DNA of 64,000 nucleotides from DASSFZ01 sp035292585 (GTDB lineage: Bacteria; Chloroflexota; Anaerolineae; Fen-1058), in contig DATDPU010000044.1 in NCBI GenBank assembly GCA_035292585.1, forward strand, positions 33,066-97,065. Reading direction: 5' to 3'. Every line of letters begins with the position of its first letter. Within the stretch, counting starts at the first letter, position 1. The position numbers were made by a program, and so were the translations under genes. A model generated the notes under the pieces. That model saw nothing but the letters and a program-made list of their open reading frames with translations, was not told where the DNA came from and did not search any database. Shown piece after piece: positions 16,959 through 25,863 of the stretch.

Positions 16959-18614
16959 CTAACGTCTCAAGAGTGAGAACCACGCCAGCGTGAGGGCTGC
17001 CGCGAGGATCGCCCACGGGCTGAGATCGCGATAGCCGCTGACATCGAGCACGATCCCCGCCAGCAAGAGCACGCCGAAGATCAGCGTTCCGATCAAGCGC
17101 CGCAAGGCTGCATTGAGCAGGTGGAGTTCGCGGATCAAGGTCTCGGTATCCGCCACCCGAATGCGCAGCTCGCCGCGCAACGCGGCGCCGAGCAGCCGAT
17201 CGGCCTGCGCCGGCAGCCGCACCAGCGCTCCCCCGATCTCGGTCGCCTGCGCCCAAACCGTCTTCAGCAGCGAGCCGCCCTCGTCCGCGATCATTTTGGC
17301 GGCGAACGGTTCCGCCGCCGCAAACAGGTTAAAGTGCGGATCGATGCTCGTCGCCAAGCCGGAGAGGATGCCCAAGGCCCGGCCTAAAAAGAGAATGTCC
17401 GCCGGGATTTGAAACGGCATTTGATACAACAGCTCGCGGAACTCCCCCACCAGCCCGCGCATCTCGCCCAAGTCGAGGTTACGCAGCTCGCCCATGCTGA
17501 TCCCCCAGTAACGCGCGAACACCTTGTTCGCCGCACGCTCGATCTCCGGGAGATCGGCCGAGGGCAGCAACCAGCCGGCCGCCTGCATCGCCTGCACCAG
17601 CCGGCGCACATCGCGCAGCGCAATACCGATGAAGCCCTCGCGCAACTGCGCCTTAAGCGCCGGCGTGATCTGACCCACCATCCCAAAATCGACGACGTTA
17701 ATCGTAAAGCGCCCGTCGCCGTGCGGCTCGACGAACAGGTTGCCCGCGTGCGGGTCCGCGTGGAAAAAGCCGTTGGTGAAGATTTGTTGCAGGTAGAACT
17801 CGAACAGCGTCTTCGCCACTGCGCCGCGATCGACGCCGCGCGTCTGGAACGCCGGCACCTCCGTGATCTTGATCGCGCTGATATCCTGCATCGTCAGCAC
17901 GCGGCGGGTCGTGTGCGACCAGTGGATCGCCGGGATGCGGATCCGCTCCCAAGCGGCGAAGTCCGTGGCGAAGCGCTCGGCATTGCGCCCCTCGGCCAGG
18001 TAATCGATCTCCTCGTATAGCGTGGCGCTGAACTCGTCGAACAAGGCGTCGAGATCGGCGCGGCGCGTGATGGCGCGGTAGCGTTTGAGCCAGCCGATGG
18101 CCCAACGCAGCGCGTCGAGATCGACGCCGATAATCGCCTCGATGCCGGGGCGCTGCACTTTGACGACCACCTGCTCGCCCGACTTCAGCGTGGCGCGATA
18201 AGCCTGCCCGAGCGAAGCGGCGGCGATCGCCCGTTCGTCAAATGCGGCAAAGACAGCGTGAACGGGCCGCGCCAGCTCCGTTTCGATCACAGCCCGGATC
18301 GGTTCGAACGGCGTGGTGGGCACTTCGTCTTGCAGGCCGGCCAGCTCATTCGTGATTTCGATCGGCAGCACATCCACCCGGCTGCTGATGAATTGGCCCA
18401 ACTTGATCAGGACGCCGCCGAGTTCGACGGCCAGTTCGCGAAACCGCGCCGCCAGGTTGACGTAGCGCGCGAGCGCGGTGCGCCGCGCCAGGCCCCGGCC
18501 GCCCAGGTTACGCACGAGCAGGTCCCAGAAGACAATCGATAGGATCGCGCGCGCGAAGAAGCGGATGATGCGGCTGCGACGACGGCGGAGCGAGGGTGCT
18601 TGGGAGGAGTTCAT
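16959..18614 (-). CDS. ABC1/AarF/UbiB-family atypical kinase
   Basis: A 551-residue member of the ABC1 (UbiB/COQ8-like) family. It shows the KLGQ signature (VLIKLGQFISSR), the Ala-rich nucleotide loop (IAAASLGQAYRA), the VVVKVQRPG strand with the invariant Lys, the catalytic HADPHAGNLF loop and the VDFGMVG metal motif. Two hydrophobic helices close the C-terminus. Family members act in isoprenoid-quinone or lipid homeostasis at the membrane; menaquinone would fit the bc complex nearby but is inference. TTGGAGA precedes the chosen ATG; the in-frame ATG at 18626 overlaps the upstream exonuclease stop by four bases and is the alternative. Confidence 0.9.
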   Translation of the reverse strand: MNSSQAPSLRRRRSRIIRFFARAILSIVFWDLLVRNLGGRGLARRTALARYVNLAARFRELAVELGGVLIKLGQFISSRVDVLPIEITNELAGLQDEVPTTPFEPIRAVIETELARPVHAVFAAFDERAIAAASLGQAYRATLKSGEQVVVKVQRPGIEAIIGVDLDALRWAIGWLKRYRAITRRADLDALFDEFSATLYEEIDYLAEGRNAERFATDFAAWERIRIPAIHWSHTTRRVLTMQDISAIKITEVPAFQTRGVDRGAVAKTLFEFYLQQIFTNGFFHADPHAGNLFVEPHGDGRFTINVVDFGMVGQITPALKAQLREGFIGIALRDVRRLVQAMQAAGWLLPSADLPEIERAANKVFARYWGISMGELRNLDLGEMRGLVGEFRELLYQMPFQIPADILFLGRALGILSGLATSIDPHFNLFAAAEPFAAKMIADEGGSLLKTVWAQATEIGGALVRLPAQADRLLGAALRGELRIRVADTETLIRELHLLNAALRRLIGTLIFGVLLLAGIVLDVSGYRDLSPWAILAAALTLAWFSLLRR

Positions 18615-18622
18615 GTCTCCAA

Positions 18623-19753
18623 TCATCGAAGTATTTCAAGTATAGCCTGCCCATAGGTCCTGCGTCGCCACGGGCCGAGGCCGTCGATGCCTTGCAAATC
18701 GTCGAGCGCGCGCGGGCGGCGGTGCGCCAGCGCCATCAACGTCGCATTGCTGACGATCACGTCGGCCTCTACGCCGCGCTCGGCGGCCGCTTGCTTGCGC
18801 CACTCGCGCAACCGCTCGTAGCGGTCCAACACGGCAGGATCGATCCCTTTGCGCGGCGGCGGGTCGGGCGGCATCGCCTGCTTGCCGCGCGCGACGGCCT
18901 GCAACAGGCTAGACCCATGCCGCTCGGCCTGCGCCGCACTCAGGCCCGGCACACGGCGCAGTTGATCCAACTGGGTCGGGCGCACACCGGCAATCGCGAG
19001 CAGCGTTTGATCGCTGATGACTTTGAACGGCGGCCGATCGAGCCGGCGCGCTTCGCGCTCGCGATACAAGTACAATTCACGCAGCAGCGCGCGGCCGAGC
19101 GGTTCGAGATCGTAGACGCCTTTCACGCGCCAGAAGCCATCGGCGCGCTCGGCCTCCGCGCGCGTCGCCGCCGCCGATTGCGCCAGGTCGGCGAACACCT
19201 CACGCGCTTCTTCCAGCCGTTCGCGCTCGCGCAGTTCGCGCAACTGGAGATCGCGCAGCGGCAGCAGGTAATGCGTGTCCAGCCGGGCATACGCCAGCGC
19301 CTCGCGCGGCAGCGGGCGCTGGCCCCAATTGTAGCGCTGCCAACGCTTATCGAGCGTCACGCCAAAATGTTCTTTGAGGATATCGGCCAGGCCCACGCGC
19401 GGCCAGCCCAGGATGCGGGCCGCCCACATCGTATCGAACAAGTTGGCAAAAGTAAAATCGAAGTCGCGGCGCAGGCTGATCACGTCGTACTCACACGCAT
19501 GAAAGACCTTCTCAATCGACGGATCGGCGAACACCGCCCGCAGCGGGCTGAGGTCAATCGCTGTGGAACGCGGATCGATCAGAAAATCGGCGCCAGGGAT
19601 CGAAATTTGCACCAGGCACACACGCTCGGTGTAAGCGTACAGGCTATTCGCTTCCGTATCGACCGCTACGGCAGACTTAGCTTGCAGTCGCGCCAGCAGC
19701 GCTTGCAGCTGAACGGATGTCGCAACGAGCAGGGGTGAGGTTAAAGGAGCCAT
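18623..19753 (-). CDS. rnd: RNase D-like 3'-5' exonuclease with two HRDC domains
   Basis: A 376-residue DEDDy exonuclease. Exo motif I is VDTEAN, motif II FHACEYDVISL and motif III YARLDTHYL, which supplies the four acidic metal ligands and the Tyr. Two HRDC-type helical domains follow (about 215-295 and 310-376), matching RNase D domain order and length. It is predicted to trim tRNA precursors and other structured RNA 3' ends. It overlaps the end of mgtE by 13 bases and leads directly into the ABC1 kinase, forming a three-gene minus-strand operon. Confidence 0.9.
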   Translation of the reverse strand: MAPLTSPLLVATSVQLQALLARLQAKSAVAVDTEANSLYAYTERVCLVQISIPGADFLIDPRSTAIDLSPLRAVFADPSIEKVFHACEYDVISLRRDFDFTFANLFDTMWAARILGWPRVGLADILKEHFGVTLDKRWQRYNWGQRPLPREALAYARLDTHYLLPLRDLQLRELRERERLEEAREVFADLAQSAAATRAEAERADGFWRVKGVYDLEPLGRALLRELYLYREREARRLDRPPFKVISDQTLLAIAGVRPTQLDQLRRVPGLSAAQAERHGSSLLQAVARGKQAMPPDPPPRKGIDPAVLDRYERLREWRKQAAAERGVEADVIVSNATLMALAHRRPRALDDLQGIDGLGPWRRRTYGQAILEILR

Positions 19754-21090
19754 TGGATAAAGAGCGTCGCCAGGCCGAGGAAGAGCGCGAAGCCGGTCAC
19801 GTCCGTGACGGTAGTGACGATCACGCCGGAGGCCAGCGCCGGGTCGATTTTGAGCCGCTTGAGGGCCACCGGCACCAGCGCGCCGGCGAAGCCCGCCGCG
19901 ATCATATTCCCGACCATCGCCAGCCCGATGATCAGGCCTAACGCCGGCCGGCCCTGCAAGATCGCCGCAATCAGCCCGACCACCAGCCCGACGGCCAGGC
20001 CATTGACCAGCCCGACGGCCAGTTCTTTGAGAAGCGCGTGCCAGACATCCCGCAGCTCGACCTCGCCCAGCGCGATGCTGCGCACCATCACCGTGAGCGC
20101 CTGGGTTCCGGCGTTGCCGCCCTGCCCGGCGACGATGGCCTGAAACGCGGCCAGCACGGCTACCCGCTCGATGGTCTCTTTGAATTGGTTGATCACCCAG
20201 GCGGCTAAAAAGGCGGTGCCCATATTGACGTAGAGCCAGGGTAAGCGGCGGCGCACGGAAGCGCTGATCGGGCCAAAGGCCCGCTCTTCGTCGAGCACGC
20301 CGCCCAGGCGATAGATATCCTCGCTGGCTTCCTCTTCGATGACGTCCACCAGATCGTCGTGCGTGATCAGGCCCAGCAGATGGCCCGCTTCATCGAGCAC
20401 CGGTAGGGCGAGCAGACCGTACCGGGACATCAATCGGGCGGCTTCTTCTTGATCGGTGCCGGCCGGCACGCTGATCACGTCGCGATCCATGATGGCTTCG
20501 AGCGCGGCGTTTGGAGCGGCGGTGATCAGGTTGCGCAACGAGACGATACCCCGCAGCACGTTGTCGCGATCGACGACGAACAAGTAGTAGATGAGGTCTT
20601 CAGTGGGCGCCCAATTGCGGATCGCGGCGATGGCTTCCTGCACGGTCATCCGCCGGCGCAGCGCCAGGAAGTCGCTGGTCATGCGGCCGCCGGCAGTCTC
20701 GTCGGGGTGGATCAACAGCGGACGAACTTCCTCCGGGTCTTCGAGCCGGGCCAGCACCTGGTTGACCTGCTCTTTGGGGAGGTCGCCCAGCAGATCGGCT
20801 GCTTCGTCCGGCTCCATCTCGTCGACGATGCGCGAGAGGGTATCGGCGTCGAGGTGTTCGGCGACTTCGGCGGCGTCTTCATCTTCCAGGTACTCGAGGA
20901 TATCGGCCGAGTCGTCGGGATCGAGGCGCGGCAGCAGCGCCGCCTGATCTTCCGGCTCCAGCTCATGAAACACTTCGGCCTGATCGGGCGCGCGCAGTTT
21001 TTCGATCAGCGCGATCGCTTCGTCGAGCGCTTGACGATCCAACGCCGCGCGAATTTCTTCAATCATCTCGTCGATCGGAATCGGTTTCAT
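19741..21090 (-). CDS. mgtE: MgtE-family magnesium transporter
   Basis: A 449-residue protein with the full MgtE layout: an acidic helical N-domain (about 1-125), two CBS domains (about 130-250) and five C-terminal membrane helices (about 275-449) containing the GNAGTQAL pore signature. It imports Mg2+ and possibly Co2+ and is gated by cytosolic Mg2+ through the acidic N and CBS domains. It is the first gene of the operon with rnd and the ABC1 kinase. A near-consensus promoter lies at 21126-21155, with the family-A tandem array behind it. There is no strong Shine-Dalgarno before the ATG. Confidence 0.95.
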   Translation of the reverse strand: MKPIPIDEMIEEIRAALDRQALDEAIALIEKLRAPDQAEVFHELEPEDQAALLPRLDPDDSADILEYLEDEDAAEVAEHLDADTLSRIVDEMEPDEAADLLGDLPKEQVNQVLARLEDPEEVRPLLIHPDETAGGRMTSDFLALRRRMTVQEAIAAIRNWAPTEDLIYYLFVVDRDNVLRGIVSLRNLITAAPNAALEAIMDRDVISVPAGTDQEEAARLMSRYGLLALPVLDEAGHLLGLITHDDLVDVIEEEASEDIYRLGGVLDEERAFGPISASVRRRLPWLYVNMGTAFLAAWVINQFKETIERVAVLAAFQAIVAGQGGNAGTQALTVMVRSIALGEVELRDVWHALLKELAVGLVNGLAVGLVVGLIAAILQGRPALGLIIGLAMVGNMIAAGFAGALVPVALKRLKIDPALASGVIVTTVTDVTGFALFLGLATLFIQWLL

Positions 21091-21125
21091 CCGTCACCGC
21101 GCAGTGGCGCAGAACAAACGCCGGT

Positions 21126-21155
21126 ATTATGCCTGTGACCGCGGTGAACTGTCAA
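21126..21155 (-). promoter_or_regulatory. Sigma70-type promoter of mgtE
   Basis: On the minus strand TTGACA (21155-21150) and CATAAT (21131-21126) are spaced 18 bases apart, about 36 bases from the mgtE start. Only the first -10 base departs from consensus. Confidence 0.65.
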
Positions 21156-21190
21156 GCAACCGCTCGTTCAGGTTGAGCCGCTTCCCCGAG

Positions 21191-21460
21191 TTCGCCCCGC
21201 AGTTGCACTGTGGGGCGCGGTGTCAGCCGTACAACGGCTGACAAACTTTGTTCGCACCGCAGTTGCACTGTGGGGCGCGGTGTCAGCCGTACAACGGCTG
21301 ACAAACCTTGTTCGCACCGCAGTTGCACTGCGGGGCGCGGTGTCAGCAGTACAACGGCTGACAAACTTTGTTCGCCCCGCAGTTGCACTGTGGGGCGCGG
21401 TGTCAGCCGTACAACGGCTGACAAACTTTGTTCGCCCCGCAGTTGCACTGTGGGGCGCGT
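21191..21460. repeat. 60-bp tandem array of paired palindromes
   Basis: Four full 60-bp units and half of a fifth, nearly identical. Each full unit contains two hairpins: CGCCCCGCAGT/ACTGTGGGGCG (11 bp with one G.T, loop TGC) and TGTCAGCCGT/ACGGCTGACA (10 bp, loop ACA). Single-base differences between units fall in stem or spacer positions. The array occupies the divergent region between mgtE and the bc-complex operon. Reading frames stay open through it on both strands because 60 is a multiple of three; none is credible as a gene. Confidence 0.95.
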
Positions 21461-21496
21461 ATGGGGTCATACGCTAGCTGAGTAAGTGAATGCAAA

Positions 21497-21525
21497 TTGA
21501 CAGACGTGACCCCTTGTGATATAAA
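21497..21525 (+). promoter_or_regulatory. Sigma70-type promoter of the bc-complex operon
   Basis: TTGACA (21497-21502), 17 bases, then TATAAA (21520-21525). The leader to the Rieske start codon would be about 115 bases, long enough to hold regulatory structure, though I see no strong hairpin in it. Confidence 0.8.
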
Positions 21526-21647
21526 TTGCAACCAGGGTGAGCGAGCGGGGGACGCGATAATTCACAGCCAGTCATTTCATTCCTCCTGTTCGACCTCCAC
21601 TCCGAAATTCCACCGTGCGCTAAAAATATACAAGGAGTTCTCATCAC

Positions 21648-22253
21648 ATGGCCGAAGCCACTGCGACTCAAGGCCAGGGCATCACTCGCCGTGAATTCCT
21701 CAATTACGTGTGGGGGGCGGCAATCTCGTTGTTCCTGGCCGAATTCGGAATAGGCGTTTATCTATTCTCGCTGCCGCGCTTTCGCGAAGGCGAATTCGGT
21801 TCAGACTTCGACCTGGGCGCGCTGAGCGAAATCCTGCCGCCAGTCGACGGCGCGCCGGGCAGCTTCCCGGATGCCAAGACCTGGCTGCTCAACATCGGGC
21901 CGGAGGAAGCCGCCAAGGGCCAGGGCCAGCAAGGCTTGATGGCGATTTACAAGGTCTGCACGCACCTGGGCTGCCTGTACAAGTTCGAGCCTTCGACCGA
22001 TCGTTTCGAGTGCCCGTGCCACGGCTCGAAGTTCCACCTGGATGGCACGAAGATTTTGGAAGAGGGGCCTGCGCCGCGCGGTCTCGATCGGTTCGTCGTG
22101 GAGTTGCGCGATGCCGCCGGTAACGTCGTCGCGAAGACGAACGAGCAGACCGGCGAGCCGCTGCCGCTGCCCGCCGACACCAGCGGCGTGCGCGTCGTCG
22201 TGAAGACCGGCCAGAAGATTCTCGGCGGCCCGCCTAAGTCCGATCGCGCCTGA
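21648..22253 (+). CDS. Rieske iron-sulfur protein of the bc complex
   Basis: A 201-residue protein with one N-terminal membrane anchor (about 20-41) preceded by a TRREFL sequence resembling a Tat signal. The soluble domain binds a 2Fe-2S cluster: Cys104 and His106 in CTHLGC, Cys122 and His125 in CPCHGS, with Cys109 and Cys124 as the disulfide pair. It takes electrons from menaquinol or another quinol and passes them toward cytochrome c. AAGGAG precedes the ATG. It is the first gene of a three-gene operon with cytochrome b and a diheme cytochrome c. The tail after about residue 150 is slightly longer than a minimal Rieske domain. Confidence 0.93.
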   Translation: MAEATATQGQGITRREFLNYVWGAAISLFLAEFGIGVYLFSLPRFREGEFGSDFDLGALSEILPPVDGAPGSFPDAKTWLLNIGPEEAAKGQGQQGLMAIYKVCTHLGCLYKFEPSTDRFECPCHGSKFHLDGTKILEEGPAPRGLDRFVVELRDAAGNVVAKTNEQTGEPLPLPADTSGVRVVVKTGQKILGGPPKSDRA

Positions 22254-22276
22254 GCGCAGGGAGGAGGAGACACGCG

Positions 22277-23917
22277 ATGAAGATAGAGCCTTTCTATAGC
22301 CTCAACCAAATGCGCAAGCAACACGGCCTGTCGCGCACGATCGCGATCAAGCTGAATGAGTCCGTCGAGCGCTTCACCGCCGGGCTGGACATCAACGCGG
22401 TTCGCGGCGTCCTGCGCGGCGATCCGCCGCCCAAGCCCAATCCGCGCGTCAAGCCGCATACCGAGGGCGCGTGGTTCCACATTTGGCCCTCGTTCTATCA
22501 CGTCGAAGTCACCAAGATTTTTCCCACTTTTCGCCTGGGCCTGATCTCGACGGCGTTGTTTCTGATCGAGTTCATCACCGGGCTGTTCCTGATGGTGTTC
22601 TACACGCCGTCGCCGACGGCGGCCTACACCGACATGTTGCGCATCTTGAGCAATGTGCCGCTCGGTATGCTCGTGCGCGACATCCATCGTTTGGCCGCGG
22701 AAGGTATGGTCTTGTCCGTGGCGCTGCACATGTGGCGCACGTTCCTGACCGGGTCATATAAGAAGCCGCGCCAGTTCACGTACTTCACCGGCGTGCTGCT
22801 GTTGGTCTTCACGCTGCTGCTGTCGTTCACCGGCTACCTGCTGCCGTGGGATCAGCTGTCGTTGTGGGCCGTGACGATCGGCGCCTCGATGGCCGATGCC
22901 GCGCCGCCGCCGGAGGTCGGCCAGGCGGTGGGCTTGCTGTTGCGCGGCGGCCTGGAACTGGGCGCAGGCGGCTTGCTCCGTTTTTACCTGCTGCACGTGT
23001 TCGTGCTGCCGTCTGTGCTGATCCTGTTCCTGTTCGTCCACTACTACAAGGTGATCCGCCACGGCCACTCGCTGCCGCCGGGCCTGGACGCGCCGGGTGA
23101 AGACGCGGCGCGCAAAGTGCCGCCGGATAAGCGCGTGTCGTTCCTGCCGGATATCGCCACCAGCGAGATGTTGTGGTTTGGCCTCATCTCGGTAGTGCTG
23201 GTGGTCGGCTCGGCGTTCTTCTACGATGCCCCGCTGGAGAATCACGCCGACCCGCTCAACACGCCGTTGCACACCGTGGCGCCCTGGTACTTCTTGTGGA
23301 TTCAGGGCATGCTTAAATTAGGTGACAAGTCGCTGTGGGGCGTCGTCGTGCCCACCGTGTTGCTCGTCATGCACATGACCTTGCCCTACGTCGATTACAA
23401 TCCCAGCCGCCGCGCGCGCGACCGGCGCTTCGCCTGGGCCGTATCGTTCTTCAGCGTCGGCGTGATCGTGATCCTGTCGTTCATGGGCAGCTCGGCCTAC
23501 CTGGTGAAAGCGCCGCCGGAGGTCGAGGTCGGGTTCGAGTTTATGCGACCCGAGCGGCTCGGCCCGCACGATATCCGCCGCATCGCGTTCGACGAGATGC
23601 TGCCCGGCACGTACGATACTGTCGCGCTGCCCGCAACGCTCCGGGCCGATTCGCCGCGCCTGTACGAGAAGCTCGAAGACTTGCAGCATCTGATCGAGCG
23701 CTTCCAGAACCCGAACCTCAATCCACGGCTGGACGGCGGGCACGGCATCGTCAAAATCGAGGATTGGGTGACGGGGAGTAACGGCGTCTCGACGCTGCGT
23801 AAGATCACACTGACGATCGAGTGGAACGGGATGCCCACGGACGCCAATGGGAATGCGACGCCGTTCGAGAAGGTGCTCTACGTCCACCGCGATGCGATCT
23901 ACTCGATTGAAGAATAG
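22277..23917 (+). CDS. Cytochrome b of bc complex, fused b6/subunit-IV type
   Basis: A 546-residue integral membrane subunit. Heme ligands are His137/His151 and His240/His255. The 15-residue step in the second pair is the cytochrome-b6 spacing rather than the mitochondrial one. The N-terminal four-helix part continues into a C-terminal part with three or four helices (about 295-405), equivalent to subunit IV. The quinol-oxidising-site motif PEWY is replaced by Ala335-Pro-Trp-Tyr338, so the usual Glu is missing. A soluble tail of about 130 residues (410-546) has no counterpart in standard cytochrome b. Twenty-three bases separate it from the Rieske gene, with a GGAGGAG site. Confidence 0.93.
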   Translation: MKIEPFYSLNQMRKQHGLSRTIAIKLNESVERFTAGLDINAVRGVLRGDPPPKPNPRVKPHTEGAWFHIWPSFYHVEVTKIFPTFRLGLISTALFLIEFITGLFLMVFYTPSPTAAYTDMLRILSNVPLGMLVRDIHRLAAEGMVLSVALHMWRTFLTGSYKKPRQFTYFTGVLLLVFTLLLSFTGYLLPWDQLSLWAVTIGASMADAAPPPEVGQAVGLLLRGGLELGAGGLLRFYLLHVFVLPSVLILFLFVHYYKVIRHGHSLPPGLDAPGEDAARKVPPDKRVSFLPDIATSEMLWFGLISVVLVVGSAFFYDAPLENHADPLNTPLHTVAPWYFLWIQGMLKLGDKSLWGVVVPTVLLVMHMTLPYVDYNPSRRARDRRFAWAVSFFSVGVIVILSFMGSSAYLVKAPPEVEVGFEFMRPERLGPHDIRRIAFDEMLPGTYDTVALPATLRADSPRLYEKLEDLQHLIERFQNPNLNPRLDGGHGIVKIEDWVTGSNGVSTLRKITLTIEWNGMPTDANGNATPFEKVLYVHRDAIYSIEE

Positions 23918-23926
23918 GCAGGGATC

Positions 23927-24811
23927 ATGACCACACGAATCTTTGTAGGCGCGGTGCTCTTCGTCTTGATCTTCATCGTCGTGGGCTATGTCCTGCTGAC
24001 GGAAGGTCTGTTCGACGTGCAGGCCCAGGCGGGCAGCGGCCGGATGCAGGTGTTCAAGACCGGGCAAGACGGACGCTACCTGGAGAACGGCGCGTCGCTG
24101 TTCGATCAATACTGTGATGAGTGCCACGGCGTCAAAGGGGAAGGCGTGTCGGGCAGAGGGCCGCAGCTGAATCCGTACCTGTTCACGACCCGATACCCCG
24201 AGCTCAAGGCCGCCAACTATCCTAACACGCTGGCAAACTTCGTGAAGCTGACGATTTCTGCCGGCCGGCCAGTCTTCTCAACGTATTGGTCGGACAAAGG
24301 CGAGGTCTACGCGCAGAACATGCCGACCTGGTCGGCGCGTTACGGCGGGCCGCTACGCGACGATCAAATCGAGTACCTGACGTCGTACATCATGTCGTGG
24401 GAAGTATCGGCCGGGCAGCCCGCCCCTATCGAGTTCGAGGCTATCGGCCCCGATGTGACGGTTGAGCTGCCGGCGGGCGACGCGGAACGCGGCCGGAGGC
24501 TCTGGAGCCGGGAACTGGCGCTGGCCAGCGGCAAGCCCGCGCCCTGCAATGCATGCCACTCGTTGCAAGAAGGTCAAACATTGGTTGGGCCTTCGCTGGC
24601 CGGTATCGGCGCGCGCGCAGCAAACACTGTGCCCGACCAGGACGCCGCGACGTACCTCCGGCATTCGATCCAGCTGCCGAATGAGCACATTGTGACCGGC
24701 GGCAACTTCACGACGCCCGACGGTCAATCGCTGATGCCGGGCACGCTCGGCAACGATATGTCGGCGCAAGACCTGGCCGACTTGATCGCTTATCTGTTGA
24801 CGCTCCAATAA
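23927..24811 (+). CDS. Membrane-anchored diheme cytochrome c
   Basis: A 294-residue protein with an N-terminal uncleaved anchor (about 5-26) and two c-type heme sites, Cys63-x2-Cys66-His67 (CDECH) and Cys207-x2-Cys210-His211 (CNACH), in two class I cytochrome domains (about 50-160 and 180-293). Candidate axial methionines lie in QNMPTW and SLMPGT. It starts nine bases after the cytochrome b stop and most likely replaces cytochrome c1 as the electron exit of this bc complex. Confidence 0.92.
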   Translation: MTTRIFVGAVLFVLIFIVVGYVLLTEGLFDVQAQAGSGRMQVFKTGQDGRYLENGASLFDQYCDECHGVKGEGVSGRGPQLNPYLFTTRYPELKAANYPNTLANFVKLTISAGRPVFSTYWSDKGEVYAQNMPTWSARYGGPLRDDQIEYLTSYIMSWEVSAGQPAPIEFEAIGPDVTVELPAGDAERGRRLWSRELALASGKPAPCNACHSLQEGQTLVGPSLAGIGARAANTVPDQDAATYLRHSIQLPNEHIVTGGNFTTPDGQSLMPGTLGNDMSAQDLADLIAYLLTLQ

Positions 24812-24929
24812 CGGCTCGCACTGACCGATCACACACCGCAGCTTACACTGGCAAACGTAGCCATCGGTGTGAGCGTGTACAATTAAAGGCTCGTGAGCGT
24901 ATCGCGGGCCTGTGTGTTTGAATGTATAA

Positions 24930-24962
24930 AGAAACCCGGTTTCTGAGAGAAACCGGGTTTCT
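24930..24962. terminator. Family-C hairpin after the bc operon
   Basis: A perfect 15-bp stem, AGAAACCCGGTTTCT (24930-24944) with its reverse complement (24948-24962) around loop GAG. Each arm is also nearly self-complementary. It probably ends the bc operon transcript, and lies nine bases before the Nfu-N gene. Confidence 0.8.
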
Positions 24963-24970
24963 AAGTTGTG

Positions 24971-25249
24971 ATGAAAGAGAACACCCGCGCCGATTTAGAG
25001 CTCACACCCGACCCGCGCGTCGCGATTTTCCACACTAACCGCGAACTCAGCGAAACGCGCGAGACCTACGCTTCGATCGCGGCGGCGCTAGACGGCTCGC
25101 CGTTGGCCGCGTTGCTTGCGACGATCGAAGGCGTCGTCGCGCTCGAACTCGACGGGAGCGACGTGACCCTCACGCGCGACGAAGCCGTACCCTGGGATGA
25201 CATCGCGCTGCAAGTCGTCGAGGCTTTGAAAGATTTCTTTTTGCTGTAG
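24971..25249 (+). CDS. Nfu N-terminal-domain protein
   Basis: A 92-residue protein that aligns by eye with the N-terminal domain of Nfu-type Fe-S scaffold proteins: an FHTNRELSE start, PLAALLATIEGVVALEL in the middle and a C-terminal helix ending DFFLL. The CxxC-containing NifU C-terminal domain is absent, so it cannot itself hold a cluster in the usual way. The only nearby starts are GTG 24968 and ATG 24971, both right behind the family-C hairpin and without a clear Shine-Dalgarno. The closeness to a Rieske operon may be coincidence. Confidence 0.7.
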   Translation: MKENTRADLELTPDPRVAIFHTNRELSETRETYASIAAALDGSPLAALLATIEGVVALELDGSDVTLTRDEAVPWDDIALQVVEALKDFFLL

Positions 25250-25272
25250 GTTGAGAATTGCCGCCGCACAGC

Positions 25273-25833
25273 CTACGCCTCCAACTGTTCTTTCAACACC
25301 AGCAGCGCCTTCGTCCAGAACGCCTTCATCCGCGCCGCCTCGGCTGCTCCGGCCAAGCGGCTATGCTCAAGTGTGACCTGGCTCTTCGACGCGCCTTTGG
25401 CGTAAAAGTTGACATTCACGCTGCTCTTGCCTTTGGCCCAGTCCAACCGTAGCGACTTTTTCGGCGTCGCCTTGCGGATCGTCACCGCCCGGCGTAACCA
25501 ACGCGATCGCGTTGGCTCATCCTGCCAGGCCTTGAAGAGCGTCCCGATGGGGACGTCGATCGTCTTGCTGGCGCTGATCTGGAAACCCTCTGGCGTCTGG
25601 TGCTTCGCGCGCAACCCGCGCGCCTGCTCGTAGCCCACGGTCAGCATCTGCTGCCACCACGGCCCCACCTGCTGCTGCTGGCTCAAATAGGCGACGATCT
25701 GCTGGTGGTTCATCTGCGCGGCGCCGGCTGCGTCGAGAATGGCGAACCACTCCGACCACGTCTTGCCGGTCTTGGCCGAGACCGCCGCATCGCCGACGCC
25801 CGCGACCCGGCCCGCCTGCTCGCTCGATTTCAT
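25273..25833 (-). CDS. DUF4287/SRPBCC-type protein
   Basis: A 186-residue protein. The first 75 residues resemble a DUF4287-type helical domain (KTWSEWFAILDAAGAAQMNHQQI and WWQQMLTVGYEQARG). The rest looks like an SRPBCC/AHSA1 ligand-binding domain (SKTIDVPIGTLFKAWQDEPTRSRWL and a C-terminal helix ending LLVLKEQLEA). The start at 25833 follows GGAGGAAGGACAG; the frame is open ten codons further without support. No catalytic function is assigned to the family. It is the last gene of the minus-strand cluster with the zinc-ribbon protein and RNase Z. Confidence 0.78.
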   Translation of the reverse strand: MKSSEQAGRVAGVGDAAVSAKTGKTWSEWFAILDAAGAAQMNHQQIVAYLSQQQQVGPWWQQMLTVGYEQARGLRAKHQTPEGFQISASKTIDVPIGTLFKAWQDEPTRSRWLRRAVTIRKATPKKSLRLDWAKGKSSVNVNFYAKGASKSQVTLEHSRLAGAAEAARMKAFWTKALLVLKEQLEA

Positions 25834-25863
25834 CTGTCCTTCCTCCCCGCCAGACCCGACCAT

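Noticed and set aside
21191..21460. CRISPR array
   Set aside because: The whole 60-bp unit is repeated, including the part that would be spacer; no variable spacers and no cas genes.
21152..21485. Several overlapping reading frames of about 90 codons on both strands over the array
   Set aside because: They are open only because the unit length is a multiple of three; they have no ribosome binding sites and encode pure repeat.
24971..25249. Complete NifU/Nfu scaffold
   Set aside because: Only the Nfu N-terminal domain is present; the CxxC scaffold domain is missing.
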